A stretch of DNA of 64,000 bases from Microplitis mediator (Eukaryota; Arthropoda; Insecta; Hymenoptera; Braconidae): assembly GCF_029852145.1 (NCBI RefSeq), contig NC_079974.1, positions 9,933,207-9,997,206 on the forward strand, written 5' to 3'. The position numbers and the translations under genes were made by a program. The notes below the pieces were generated by a model. That model was not told the origin of the DNA. It worked only from the letters and a program-made list of their open reading frames with translations, and searched no databases. Positions 12,348 to 24,720 of this stretch are shown one piece after another; the first letter of the stretch is position 1, and every line of letters starts with the position of its first letter.

Positions 12348-12609
12348 AATTACCAGTGATGATTCATCCTATTCTTACGTTAATCGACTTTCCTACCTTT
12401 GGATAACACCTCTTGGTATGAATATGACAATAATAGCCGGATACCTAGCAAGCCTTGTAGTCCAGAAACTTTCAAAGCTACCACCGCCAGTATCCGATCC
12501 CTCTCTTTTTACTCCGTTTATCGCAGAGAGAATAAGACGACGACAAAAAAAAACAGAAGATATGAAGAATAGCCAAATATTTGTGTTAAGTTCGAGAAAT
12601 CAAGATTAA
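12348..12609 (+). CDS. SLC5-type sodium/solute symporter, terminal exon
   Basis: The last coding exon opens after a T-rich tract and TTTCAG and reads ITSDDSSYSYVNRLSYLWIT, then PLGMNMTIIAGYLASLVV and a hydrophilic tail to a TAA at 12607-12609. The RLSYLW signature followed by a last membrane helix is typical for the C-terminus of insect SLC5 carriers. Phase matches the 2827 donor, so the two exons join in frame across 9.5 kb. A candidate polyadenylation signal AATAAA lies at 12622-12627. With the upstream exon this gives about 306 residues, roughly half of a usual 550-650 residue symporter. Confidence 0.85.
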
Positions 12610-13313
12610 AAGCAGGGTTGAAATAAAAAATAGTGTTTTTTTGTAATCCTAGCTATTTTTTGAATATTGTAAATAGTTTAACATTTTGCATTTGATGTTC
12701 ATCCATTTGTAAGGAAGAAAAAAAATCAGTTCATCAAAAACTTTATTGTACTTTATTTTACTCTAATTTGGATATATCACGTTTAATTTTATGGAAATAT
12801 GAAGGCTGATTTAAAATCAATCTTTAATTAGTGTAAAAAAAAATTTTAAATACAGATGAAACAAGTAATGTGTTCAATAGTTTGCTCTAGGATGCTCGGA
12901 GCTACTCCGAAAAATGAGCAAGATTCTTCAAACTTTCATATGTATATGGGGCATTCCACGCCAAATCACCGAGGTCGCGGACCCGACCATTATTTATTTG
13001 ACCGATTTTATGACATGCTATAGTCCTTGTTGAAAAACGCATCCCCGATTTTTTTTCAAGTTTTTATGTTTTTTTTTTGAAAAAGTTATGAATTTTTGAC
13101 AATTTCAGATACAAATTATATGAATGCTCATAACTTTATGAAAAATATGAATAAATATATGAAATCGTACATCATTTTTTTCAGCTTTAAATATACTTCC
13201 AATAAAAAATCTCTAAGAATTTGATAATTCTTTTTTTCAATTTATCTTCTTGGTTTTAAACATAGAAGTGCGATTTTCAAAAACCTGGCCGTTTTAAGCC
13301 GAAGTGGAAACAC
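12610..13313. other. Intergenic; no gene seen
   Basis: Symporter 3' UTR, then AT-rich sequence. GGGGCATTCCACGCCAAATC at about 12949 looks like the end of a dispersed element, but I could not find its partner. Confidence 0.5.
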
Positions 13314-13428
13314 CGTAAATATACCGTGGAATCTCGGTGGTTCCACCATGTACCCACCGTGATCACACGGTGTACCCACCGTTTTTCCACCGTGATTACA
13401 CGGTGTACCCACCATGGCTCCGTGACTA
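13314..13428. repeat. Palindromic word array (ACCGTGATCACACGGTG type)
   Basis: ACACCGT, CCACCGTG, GATC and CACGGTG words alternate in both orientations. The apparent ORF 13242-13436 (-) is made of these words. A tRNA-like segment follows on the other strand at about 13455-13540. Confidence 0.65.
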
Positions 13429-13454
13429 TTCCACAAATTTTGTTACAGAAAATA

Positions 13455-13540
13455 AAATCCCACTAACTCGTAGGCTCGATCTCAAAACATTTTAATTTAA
13501 AGTCTGATCTGTTATCCACTGTGCCGACTCACACACTTGA
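13455..13540 (-). other. tRNA-like segment next to a word array
   Basis: On the - strand, CGGCACAGTGGATAAC resembles a tRNA D-arm/A-box, and GAGATCGAGCCTACGAG about 40 bases on resembles a T-arm. The arms do not pair well enough for a real tRNA gene. Probably a tRNA-derived, SINE-like head. Confidence 0.3.
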
Positions 13541-13899
13541 AAGATAAGGTTGATTGTATTTATTTAGAGAATATTAAAGACATCAAATAAACGATTGATT
13601 TCCCTATTTGTGTTATATTGAATTATATTATTATTTATAGGTTAACGAGACTAATAGCGGTACGCTTACTAACAGTGAGACCATAAGTACTTTTTTGGTA
13701 AATTGTATAAATGAGAAGTTAAAATTTTTTAAACTAAAATAAAACTTTTTTAATTTAATATCTTAGTTTTTAGTAGATTTCATAGAAATCTAACTATTGT
13801 ATTTGTCCTCATAATGGAATTTTCGAAAAATTTTGCTATATCTCAACTCAGCTCGATGAGCTGAGTCAGGAAATACATTCAGTTCAAAAGTTTATATAT

Positions 13900-13900
13900 G

Positions 13901-13970
<70 letters not shown>
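13900..13970. repeat. (TA)n microsatellite
   Basis: About 30 TA units, with a slightly interrupted left edge. Confidence 0.95.
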
Positions 13971-13972
<2 letters not shown>

Positions 13973-15079
13973 GTAACGCGCTGTTCTCCAACGATAGCGT
14001 CCGCAATTCTACACCGATCTTAATGAAACTTAGTATACTTATTCTATGGACGATTACCTTGGATGAGTTCAAAGATGAGCCAATTCGGCCAATAAGTTTA
14101 GAAGTTATGGTTAATTGAAATTTTGTAAAATTTTCAAAAAAAATTTGTTTGCCGCTTTAACTAGATGTAACTTCTAAACGGAAAGAGATAGCTTATTTTC
14201 GTTTGTTCTATGTGCATGCTCGTCCGATTGCCTACAACTTTGACTATACAGCTCATTGATTGGACCATTTTTTCTAGCAGATAAATGGTTTTGAACATTT
14301 ACAAAATATTATAAAAACTAATTTTATGCAGGTTTTCACTTTGATTATAGCCACAATTTCAAACCGATCACCTTGAAACTAAGTATACGTATTTTGTGGG
14401 TGACTACCTTGTTCGAGTTTGAAAATGAGCTCAATCGGTCTATTAGCTTAGAAGTTATAGCATTTCAAAATTTTCATAATGTCCAAAATTCATATTTTTA
14501 CTTATTCTTCCTTCAATATCTTTTGAATGTGATAACTTATCGACTTTATATCAAATTTATCTGAAAGCTCTTCGAATAAGCTTTAATTTTCATGCCTATA
14601 TATATGCCTAGACCACTGAAATTACTTATTTTACCATTCATTTAATGAAATTTTGCTATTGCATTAGTTTTCCTACTTCTTAGTACATTCATGGAGCTAC
14701 TTAAATCCATATTATCACAGTGTGACACTTATAAAATCCAAACATCTCAATTCAGTGGGTATATACAATTTCGTTTTATCGACAGTGTATAAATGATATG
14801 ATAAATCAATAGAGGGCGCAATCTGAACAGTTGTATTATATTTCGCTCCTTATATTTCTATCATTTTTGTGTTTTGCATTCAATTTAAAAATTTTTTTTT
14901 GTGTTGAGTTAATTAAGCAATTTTTTGTTTTCGTTTTGTGCTATTTTACTTTGGTGATAACAGTTATTTTGCTCAGCAATTCGAATCTTAAGTTTTCCTA
15001 GCACGTGTTTTTAGTATTAGCTATAGTGTGCTAACCTATTAATTATTTAGTTGCAAAGTATTTTCCTGCCATCTATACT
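13971..15079. other. Repeat-derived sequence and probable 5' UTR of the non-LTR element
   Basis: Two related blocks (13990-14090 and 14340-14450) share phrases such as ACCGATC, TTGAAACT and GATGAGC and resemble 5590-5720. The 5' boundary of the following retrotransposon is not clear; a likely zone is 14800-15050. Confidence 0.45.
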
Positions 15080-15994
15080 ATGCCGGACAAACCTACTAAC
15101 TGGTGCGGTATCTGTATTCGCTCGATTACCGATGAGCATGCAGTTACGAGTGATGTTTGTAAACATTGTTTCCATCTGACATGTGTAAAAGTAAGATTTG
15201 CTCTGCGTTCAAGATCTGATGTTGTGAATTTTGTTGCTGATAAGTGTCCTCTTTGTACAAAGACACTTCCTCAGCCTGAACCAGAATCTACAATAATTCA
15301 AGAGATAAATGAAAAGTTAGGGTTACTTAAAGATGTTAGTACGCAAGTTACTAGTATTGCTGAAAGACTGGATGGCTTGAATGTCTTTTGCAAAGATTTA
15401 CGTGAGGACTATGTCAACTTAGAAAAACGTGTTGCTATGGTTGAAAATGCTACTGCTGTTTCTTTGGAGGTTAATCATAATTTAAGCAATGTGAAATCAA
15501 TTCAAGGTATTGAAGTTCGCCAGCTACTTATGGAAACAAAACAATTGTCTGATGAACTTGTTGTTTCTGGAATTCCTGAGATGCCTTCTGAGAATTTGAA
15601 AGATATTGTGATGAATTTGAGTACATTTTTGGGACTTCAAGAGATTGATGTCAACTGTGTTTCATCGGTGGAGCGTCTTGGTAAAAGAAAGATAGCTGTT
15701 GCTGGAGTTGATTCTTCGCGTTCTCGTGATGTTCTCGTTAAGTGTCAGTCTGCGCATATTGTTAATAAGTTTTTCGAGGCGAAGAAAAAGCGTCGAGACA
15801 TTACAGCTGATGTATTAGTTCAAGGTGCACGTAAATTACCGGTTTATATCAACAGACGTTTTCCATCTGCACTTTATAAGCTACGTCAGAATATTGTGAA
15901 GCAGTTCCCGATGATTAGCAAGAAAAATGTTTGGATAGCGTCAAGTGCTGTATGTGTTAGACTTCAAGATGGGTCTGAACCACTGAAGATATGA
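15080..15994 (+). CDS. Non-LTR retrotransposon ORF1 protein with PHD/RING-like finger
   Basis: 304 residues, uninterrupted. The N-terminus carries a Cys/His finger: CGICIR, then DVCKHCFHLTCV and CPLC near residues 9-66, a PHD/RING-like arrangement found in ORF1 of CR1-related elements. A predicted coiled coil follows (heptad-like region, residues 80-160), then a basic C-terminal domain with VERLGKRK and RFPSALYKLRQN. ORF1 proteins of this kind bind element RNA and form ribonucleoprotein particles. The frame is intact although ORF2 is broken. It lies about 100 bp upstream of the first recognisable ORF2 codons. Confidence 0.78.
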   Translation: MPDKPTNWCGICIRSITDEHAVTSDVCKHCFHLTCVKVRFALRSRSDVVNFVADKCPLCTKTLPQPEPESTIIQEINEKLGLLKDVSTQVTSIAERLDGLNVFCKDLREDYVNLEKRVAMVENATAVSLEVNHNLSNVKSIQGIEVRQLLMETKQLSDELVVSGIPEMPSENLKDIVMNLSTFLGLQEIDVNCVSSVERLGKRKIAVAGVDSSRSRDVLVKCQSAHIVNKFFEAKKKRRDITADVLVQGARKLPVYINRRFPSALYKLRQNIVKQFPMISKKNVWIASSAVCVRLQDGSEPLKI

Positions 15995-16084
15995 CCGTCG
16001 ATGGATATAACAAAGATTCCTGGATTAAGCCAATAACGTAGTGTCGTTGTCTCTAAACAGTGTGATAATATTTGCAATTTATTA

Positions 16085-19000
16085 GTTAATATAAAAATTT
16101 GTCATCTAAATGCACAGTCATTAGTTCCGCATATTGACGAGTTTCGTGATTATTTTCGATTTTTGGATTATGATATTATTGCTATTTCTGAATCTTGGCT
16201 CTCGTCATGTGTTGTTGATGCTCAAGTCTACCTTCCTGAGTTCCACCTACTCCGTAATGACCGGAAGACACGTCATGGTGGAGGTGTTTTACTATTTATA
16301 CGTGATACATTATCATCAAGAATTATTTGCTGTTCTTCTAATCTACTAGATGGTCATCCAGAGTATATTATTGCTGAAGTGTGGTCTACGTAACGTAATA
16401 AAATTTTAATTTCGGTAATTTATCGTCCTCCGAACACTGCTTTACTAAATAATTTTGAAAATGACTTCAGTGATCTCTTTATGTTTTATAAAAACATTGT
16501 TATTATGGGTGATTTAAATATAAATATGTTGTCTAATTCTAATTTGTCAGCGCATTTGATTGACTTTTGCAATTCATATAATTTGTCCATTGTTCCGTTC
16601 AGAGCGACACATCATACTGCTACGTCTCACACATGGATTGATCATTGTATAATTAATGACATTAATAATTTGGTTAATTCGTGTCAATCGGATGTGCCTT
16701 TTCTCTCTGGACATGACATTATTAGTATGACTTTTAATTTTAGTGTTCCTAGGCATTCTCCGTTGACATTCCGTCATCGAAATTGGAGTCTTATTAGTAG
16801 TGAGTCAATAGCTGATAAAGTCAATAATTCGTCAGTCCTATTCTGTGATAATTATTTGTCAGTTGATGACAGTGTTTCTCATTTAAATCAGAATGTATTG
16901 CATATTATTGACTCCATTGCTCCTGAGCGTGTGATAAAAATAACTTGTCCGCCTGCTCCTTGGATATCTGATGACATTCGTGATTTGCAGCATCGCAGAG
17001 ATAAACTGTATAGAATTTATCGTAGATCTGGTTATGCATATAAGGAGTACTGCAATGTCCGTCGTCTTGTAAAGAAGCGGATTATTGAAGCTAAGAAGAA
17101 TTATTTGCAAGACCATTTTAAGCATGCTAAGTGTCCAAAAGCCATTTGGAATGACTTCAGAAAACTGGGTCTGTTAAGAGATTCTTCTAAGGTGTTTGTT
17201 TCACCAGATCTTGATTTGGATCGGCTTAATAACTACTTTGTGTCTGTTGGTAGTTCTAGGTGCGATTGTGATAATTATCAAGATGTCTGTGTAAATGATA
17301 GCAATTCCACGAATCAGTTTAATTTTATTGAAATTACTAAGGAAGATATTAAGAGAAATATGAAGCGCATCACTACTACAGCTGTTGGTCCAGATGGTCT
17401 TTCCATTACTTATTACAAAGTACTACAGCAAATTTTACTGCCATCAATTGCTAATTTATTTAATATTTCTCTGAGGACATACCAGTTTCCGAAGCAATGG
17501 AAGAAGTCTATTGTGTTACCTTTGCCTAAAGTGAGGTGTCCGCAGTCTTGTGATGATTATAGACCTATTTCAATCTTGTGTCCTTTATCAAAAGTTTTGG
17601 AGCGTTGTGTACACGATCAACTCATTTACTACATTAAAGTAAATAATTTGTTGGATCCTTATCAGACGGGTTTCCAAGAGGGAATGAATACTCAAACTGC
17701 AGTGATCCGACTATGTGATGATATTCGCTTTGCAATTAATGGCCGCAAGGTTACTGTTGCTGTTTTCTTTAATTTCAGCAAGGCGTTTGACTGTGTTGAT
17801 CATAGTTTGTTGTTATTTACGCTTAAGAACTTAAATCTATCGTCAGGAGCTCTATTATGGATAGAATCGTATTTATCTAACAGAACCCAAGCTGTTAAGC
17901 ATGGAGATAGTTTATCTTCTTAGCAGTGTTTTTTAGAGCGGTGTCCCGCAAGGTAGTGTGCTTGGGCCACTTCTGTTTTCGTTATTTGTCTCAGGGTTAG
18001 GTCTACAGATTAAATGCAAGCATCTCTTTTATGCAGATGACTTGTTTGTTTACATATCCTGTTTAATGTCTGACTCAAACGATGCAGTGTTAAAATTAAA
18101 TCCGGACGTCAATTTGGTAGTTGAGTGGTGTTCTAATAATTTTTTAAAGCTAAATGCTTCAAAGACTAGGTCAATTATATTTGGTTCCCCTCAGCATGTA
18201 AATGATCCTGCTTGTATTGCTGCTCGGAAAATTATGATTGGTGATACTGTTTAAAAAAAAAAAAAAAAAAAAAACCCGAGCGACACATCAGTTTTAAATC
18301 TAAATTCAGACATGGCGCCATCTTTTGATTTTTATAAGAACTCTAACGGCACCCCTGGTATTCGCGCCTGCGTTTAGCTCGCACATGCGCCCAGAAACAT
18401 CTAGTAACAGAACAGTCTGGATAAAAATTCTAAATCTTGCTGAGTTTAATTAAAAGTCAGTTAATTAAGATAAAAAATAAATTAATATAAAATCTAATTT
18501 CACTCTTTTATACAATTAATACTTTTTATCCAGCACAAAGGTGAATTCGTAAAAAAGAAGTCTCTCGAACCCGATCGAGAATCTTCCGGCGGACAATTCT
18601 CGAAACTCGTCAGTCAAGTATATAAGCCAGAGCGCCTGGCGCTGCGAGTCAGTCTTAAATTTAAACGAGTACTATAAGCATCGTGCAATTAACTAAAATC
18701 ATCTCCTATAAGTAAAGTATTATTAATCTAAGTGGGAGCAATTAATCCATCAATAAGAAAATCATCTTAATTGTGTGATAAAGAAAAAACTAATCTAGAG
18801 AAAATCAACTTTCGGTGACTTCTAGACAAGAAACTCATCTTGTTCAAGGCTCGCTCTTTCGTTTCACCCTGCTAGGTGGCCTACAAGCTTCCTTGCAGTA
18901 CATGCTCGAGAAAATCATCGTACCCAAGGCCCGGCTGATCAGCACCTTGTAAGGTACATCTACAGGCTTCCTTGAACAAATTCTAGAAGTCTCTTCCTGT

Positions 19001-19830
19001 CAATAGAGTCAGCATCTCTTTCTCTGAGAGTTTGTGGCGTTAAGACAGCGTTCCAGTCGTCCGTATAAACTCATAAACTACATTGATTAGTTGCTAAGTG
19101 AAACTATAATCAATAAAATACTTGTGTTCATTTATAATTAAAGTGTCAATAAAATCTATTAAAAACTGACTCTCTACCTCTTGTTATTTAACAGATACAG
19201 TTACTGACTACTCTGTCTCTGTTAAATATTTAGGTGTTATTTTGGATAATATTCTTTCATGGCATGATTAAGTTATTGCAATGTGCAATCGATCAATGTA
19301 TTGCCTAGCGCGATTGAAAATGAACAGTGACTTATTTAATCTTCCTATGCGTAGAAGATTAGTTGCAGCAACTATTTTGCCTATTTTTGATTACTGTACA
19401 GTGGCCTACACTGACATGTCAGGCACTCTACGAAAAAAGCTGCAGCGAAAATTCAATGCCTGCATCAGGTTCATTTACAGACTGGCGAGATATGAGCATA
19501 TTACTCCAAGCAGAAGGTCACTTGGTTGGCTGACATTATCAGGTCGGCGTGAGTTTCTGATTGCTTGCTCTGTTTATAAGATGCTGAGATTACATCATGA
19601 TAGAATACTACTGCAAGACTTCAGTGTTTTAACTTCAGTTCGTGCACGTTCTCTTAGACAAACTGACGTATTAAGTTTACCATATGCTCAGACGGTTACA
19701 TTTGACAACTCGTTTATTGTTACGGCAGTTAGAGTGTGAAATCAATTACCGGAGGAGATTGTTACAATTATTGATTACAATGAATTTCGATCAAAATGTT
19801 ATATGTTTTTTATAGATAAAGATAATCAAT
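16085..19830 (+). pseudogene. Non-LTR ORF2: APE endonuclease plus reverse transcriptase, disrupted
   Basis: Endonuclease blocks are LNAQSL, ISESWL, RHGGGVLLFIRD, YRPPNT, MGDLNIN and WIDHCI. The usual SDHD block reads SGHD, so a catalytic Asp is lost. RT blocks are AVGPDGLS, DDYRPISIL, the FSKAFD block, GVPQGSVLGPLLF and FYADD. In motif A the first catalytic Asp is replaced by Asn (FFNFSKAFD, codon AAT at 17771). Lesions: in-frame TAA at 16391, TAG at 17921, a frameshift near 17925-17937, the solo LTR at 18248, TAA at 19268 and TGA (from Trp) near 19737. After the LTR the frame resumes at TDYSVSVKYLGV. Clearly non-functional. Confidence 0.85.
18248..19193 (+). mobile_element. Solo LTR (946 bp) inserted in the RT domain
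   Basis: Starts TGTTTAAAA and ends TTATTTAACA, giving canonical TG...CA ends, and is flanked by a perfect 5 bp duplication GATAC (18243-18247 and 19194-19198). Removing it rejoins the RT reading frame as GDTVTDYSVS. A promoter-like TATATAAG lies at 18619-18626 and AATAAA at 19112-19117. The part between carries hairpins: TAAGA-AAATCA-TCTTA, ACAAGA-AACTCA-TCTTGT, and a long-range TTGTTCAAGG / CCTTGAACAA pairing. A 5 bp duplication suits BEL/Pao or Ty1/copia-type integrases, also some Ty3 types; the family is not certain. Confidence 0.88.
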
Positions 19831-19969
19831 AATTGTAATTCCTGTACATTCCAAATTTTATGTTAACTATTGTCATTTGTACACAGCAAATTATAATTGA
19901 TCAACTTGCTTTGAGACAACGTAACTTATTATTGCCCTTGTAATTTTTACAATTATTTGTTATTGGCAA

Positions 19970-20009
<40 letters not shown>
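19970..20009. repeat. (ATT)n microsatellite in the 3' UTR of the non-LTR element
   Basis: About a dozen ATT units. Confidence 0.95.
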
Positions 20010-20011
<2 letters not shown>

Positions 20012-20134
20012 GAAATTTATTTTTGCCCCTCTCTATATATATTTATTATTTTGTATTTATTGTAAGGCCCTTAGGGAGCTAAGGCTTCAGGGCCTAAAAA
20101 TTTTAATAAATAAATAAATAAAATAAATAAATAA

Positions 20135-22754
20135 ACCAATAACAAGATTAACATTAGTTATGATGATAATATTCTCTATATCTACTCGTCGTTTGATATT
20201 CTAATAGGCTTTTTATTCCAAATATTAGTACTAATTTCAAGTATGACACTTTGATGTATCACAATCAATTTTTAATCTTAGAATATTTTATTAGTATAGA
20301 TTTTATTGAAAGCAAATTATCGCCTTTGTCTTTATGGTAGAATTATCAAGCATTAAAACCATAATCTATCATAATTTTTCGAATACGGTCCGGAATACCA
20401 TTGGTCCGATAGTTTGAATATATGCATACGTCTCTTCAAATAACGTCAAATCAAAACTTATAGTGCATTATCATCAAAAATTCTTCTGAAGCCATTTAGT
20501 TAGCTTCAATTTTTGGCATTATACTTATAATTATTTGATTTTTATTGTTTTACCATCTCGAGAATTTTTAAGAAAATGTAAAAAAAATTTTATTTCATTA
20601 TTAACTTTTATTTGAACAGTGAAAAAAATTCAACAATGAGAAATCTACTTCCATTTCGGCTGCCGAATGGCCTTTTTTGCTTTTGTAATTTAAAAAAATA
20701 TGAAGTTATTCGTTCGTGAATTTGCTATTGAGATATAAATTCGCTACAGTACTAAATAATTTATTTATTTTTTTTTGTTGAATCAATTCACTTATTTTTT
20801 TTGTAATAATCTTCGCCACGTGGACAACCAGTGTATTTGCGGTTTAATAAAGCAAACCACGTGTTCATTTTTTGTGCTAAAATTAAGTGTTTTTTTTTCA
20901 AGACCTTTCACCAGCCAACACCAGATAATTTTTCCTTTTTTTGTTAGTACTTTACGCTACAACCAATGATACCATGATAATTTACTAGTGTCCCTTTACT
21001 GACGAGATTAATAATAATTGCAAGTTATTGAATATTTAAAATAAAAAAAGGGTCACAACTTCTATATCACTAACAACGGGAATTATTAACCATAACCCAT
21101 CGATAGGTAGGGAAAAAAAGGGATTATTAATTGTTAAGCACTCGATTCTTAATCGTAACGGATGATCCATAATTAACAATTTGAAATAAATACTCCTCTA
21201 ATAACCATGATCTAGATCTATAAATTTCTTCGAACCCAGTTCTTTTCTATTATTATTATTATTCTCGCTTGCGTTTTCACGGTCTCTTCTTGTGACGCGT
21301 GTCACCATATCTCTCACTAACACATACGACTATACAGATAAGTTCTACTTATTTAGTAATATTGATTTAGATTTATAATCTCCTTTTTAGGAGATATGTG
21401 CTACACGACCCATCTTCTACCACCCCTTCTTGTGACGTATTCCGTCGTTTCCCACTAACACATATGAATATATCGATAATTTCCACTTGAATAACTCGAT
21501 AAATATTTAAAATAATTACAAACTAAAAATATCATTGTAACCCGAATGTCCATCTTATTTAGCTGAACCAAGAATAATACGAGATTACCCCATAATAATT
21601 GAAAATGAGTATAACATCTACGCCGGTAGTGGTAGAAAGAAATAACTAATATCAATCGAAAGATAATAATGAAGGGATTAATAATCAATAAACACCTATG
21701 CTTTAAATCTCATTGATAATCCGTAATGAAAATACTAAAATGGTCCCTATCTAATAACATGGGGAACGGATATATTTTTCTTGGTGTGAGTATTGTTCTA
21801 GAAGCTTCTACCCGAGATGGTCACGTACGCCTTTTTCCACATCATGCCCCGCAAGTCTTTAACTCTTCTAAATAACATTAGTTTTTGGTAACAAAATCAA
21901 ATCTAGGTCACGCGTGTCACCCCTCGCGTATGATAGCGCCTATTAAAACTGCCGCAAATTAGTCATCTGTGCCCATTAATTATCAAGCTCTTGATTACGT
22001 AAAATCTTATTATTTTAAATACTAATTTTCTATTTCCTTGCTCGAGTCGTTAAAAATTCAATTCAGAATTCATACAGTTTGAATAGAATTATATTAAATA
22101 TATATAATTTCGATTTTTAATTCTTTTATTCAATATTATAAATAATTTAAATAATTAAATTATTTTTGTTAACTATTGCTGCTCTAAAATTTATTATTCA
22201 CATTTAAATAAATTTCGTCGTATTAAAAAGTATATTCAGACAGATTGTCAATTACCCAATATAAGTAAACCCCTTTGCTCATTTACATCAACACTTCTCA
22301 ACATTCAAGAACCGTAACCAACCATCAAGCCATCTGACAACATTTCATTTCGGATCGAATTTCGCCCAACAACAATTAAGACAAATCGAATTGCTATCAA
22401 CAATCTGGTCTCCAGCTCAGCCAATTATTGTATCCTGACAATTTATAATATTCAATAAACCAACTGTAAGTTCGATTAATTATTCATTTATCTAGTGATA
22501 AGACACATCCATTCACCTCGTACATCCTATTTCCGTATATTGACATACTCTACACTAAATAGCGAGATCCCCGCTACCCGGGTAAATGGCTTAAGTGCTT
22601 TGACTCAAAATTAAGGGACTTAAAACCGTGTTTTTGTCATCCTGGACGTAACACAAATGATCTGAAATTGTAAGGAAAGTTGATGGCCAACAAGCTCTTT
22701 CGATTGCCACCTTAACCATCCAAATCGGTTCATTAGTTAAAAAGTTACAAAGAG

Positions 22755-22757
<3 letters not shown>
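20135..22757. other. Intergenic, AT-rich; no gene recognised
   Basis: No convincing ORF. Contains short (ATT)n at about 21250 and, near 22660-22740, a block (GGAAAGTTGATGGCCAAC...) shared with about 42530-42585 that runs into the CA microsatellite. Two similar stretches beginning TCTTGTGACG at about 21287 and 21428 form a loose 140 bp tandem pair. Confidence 0.5.
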
Positions 22758-22825
<68 letters not shown>

Positions 22826-22885
22826 ACCCACCCACCAACACACACACTCACACACCCACCCACCAACACACACACCCACCCACCA

Positions 22886-22981
<96 letters not shown>
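22758..22981. repeat. Compound (CA)n microsatellite/minisatellite
   Basis: Two long CA runs enclose three copies of a CCCACCCACCAA-type unit. The Cys-Val repeat ORF on the - strand is an artefact. Confidence 0.98.
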
Positions 22982-22984
<3 letters not shown>

Positions 22985-24720
22985 GACATCATTCTGAGAA
23001 TAGTCAGAATAGCTTCCTAGGACCTCAAAACGTCAACATCTGATTAAAACTCGATTTTCGAAAATCGGACCGAAACCAATAACTTCCCGAATTTTTGAAA
23101 ATTTACAATATTCTTAGCGGGAAGTTTGAAATTTTTTAATAGTTTTCATTATTAAACAAAAGTCATTAAAATTTCGACTAACGCTCGATTTTTGAAAAAG
23201 TTGAACAAAAAAAAATTTAAAATAACGATCAATCATATTTACCTAAGTGATTTGGGATAGTTTTAAAAAACATTTAAAAAAAATTGTTTTTATAAAACTT
23301 CGGGTGTACTCCGTTTTGCTCGTCCTACCCCGTTTTGTCCTTTCCCCGCTACTGGCCCCTAATTATATACGATTATACATAAAATACTGTAATTAATAAT
23401 ATCAAATTTTGTATGAATTTTAATACTGTATAATTATACTGAATTTTATATAATCAAATATAATAGGTTATAGTAGAATAAAAATGTCCTAAAAAATTTT
23501 ATTTAATGCTAATCAGATTGTCACGATATTTAAATATCGCGGCAGCTTCGCATTAGGCCGGGGAGGGGCAACAGATGGCAGCATACGCTGCTCTCACGTC
23601 TTGAATATTATTATCATTATTTTATGTACGATTTTGTTTTAATTACTGTATCTTTATTATCTGCTTGATTCCTTAGGTGTAAATTGCGTCGGATTCAAGA
23701 AAATTTACTGATTTATATAAACATATAAATGGATTTTATTGGCACTGGGATGGATAATTGCGCATTTTATTTATGTGCTGATGATTATTTTGGTTGGTTG
23801 ACGCATGCGCGTCAACGCAACAGTTGGCATCAGTAAATTTATTCATTATAAATAAATTTACTAGTTTTATGAATAAATCAATGCGGGATTTATCTGTAAA
23901 TTATATTAATAATTGACTCTGAAATGTGTGGGTGACCTTTGAATGTCGGGAATGGGTTAAATTACACGAAACAAGTCATGCATCATGTTGGTGGTGTTGT
24001 AAAAATTAACATGCGACAGGTATATTTCTCCATTGGTTAGAGTGAGATAGATCACAAAATGGCTTCAGCCGAAGTGCCGGCGTGAAAAACACATGCTGCC
24101 GTGATCAGATGTGGATAAGCAATTGTACGAGCAGAGTGTGTGCCTGTTGCCTTGTTATAATTTTCTTGAGACGTCATTTGGCAATAATTAAAAAAATATA
24201 AATTGTATTGGCCATTTGGCAATAAAATTGTTTTTGGGTTGTTGCAATAATTATTGCCAAAGTAATAATTAGCACCAATGGAGCCTGTACGTGTTTTATA
24301 CATTGATGATGACTGTAAGTACCTTTGTGCTGTATACATTGGCGTGTAATTCATTCCCGCGTTGGTGGCCATTTCCATATCTCACGAGTGTGAGTGAGAG
24401 AGAGCGCAATATTTATCAGTAAAGTTCAGACATATAACTAATTGCGTACTTGTGTATCCCAGCGGTCAGTTTTCCAAAACTTGAAAAACTAATAATTATT
24501 ATTTTTATTATTGAGTAATTATATAGTGACTGTTCATATGGGTTTTTGGCGGTAAATATTGTAACGAGGTTTATGAAATCCTCATTATCGTACCATGATA
24601 ATAGGCCGTTACCTGGGGTAATTACCACATGCTATCTGGTTTACCCGCTGGACTATATTTAATTATTATTATTATTTAATAATCCCTCTCCATTTGAATT
24701 TTAAATGAAAGGGATGCGCA
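22982..24720. other. AT-rich region, possible U3 of a long LTR
   Basis: TGTCACGATATTTAAATATC at about 23519 could be an LTR start preceding the TATA box at 24752, but no matching 3' end was found. The 108-codon ORF at 24052-24378 (-) has no recognisable domain and lies within this possible U3. Confidence 0.35.

Larger units (their letters stand above)
15080..20134 (+). mobile_element. CR1/Jockey-superclade non-LTR retrotransposon, decayed
   Basis: Two ORFs in the usual order: ORF1 with a PHD/RING-like finger, and ORF2 with an APE endonuclease and reverse transcriptase. A 3' UTR hairpin (GGCCCT paired with AGGGCC at about 20067-20096) and an AATAAATAAA tail follow, ending near 20134. ORF2 carries several stops and one frameshift, and is interrupted by a solo LTR at 18248-19193. 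Clade is uncertain; the PHD-type ORF1 and the tail of short repeats suggest CR1-related lineages. Confidence 0.8.

Noticed and set aside
22756..22992. Cys-Val repeat ORF
   Set aside because: Translation of the (CA)n repeat.
24052..24378. 108-residue ORF on the - strand
   Set aside because: No recognisable domain, inside a probable LTR/U3 region, no splice or promoter evidence.
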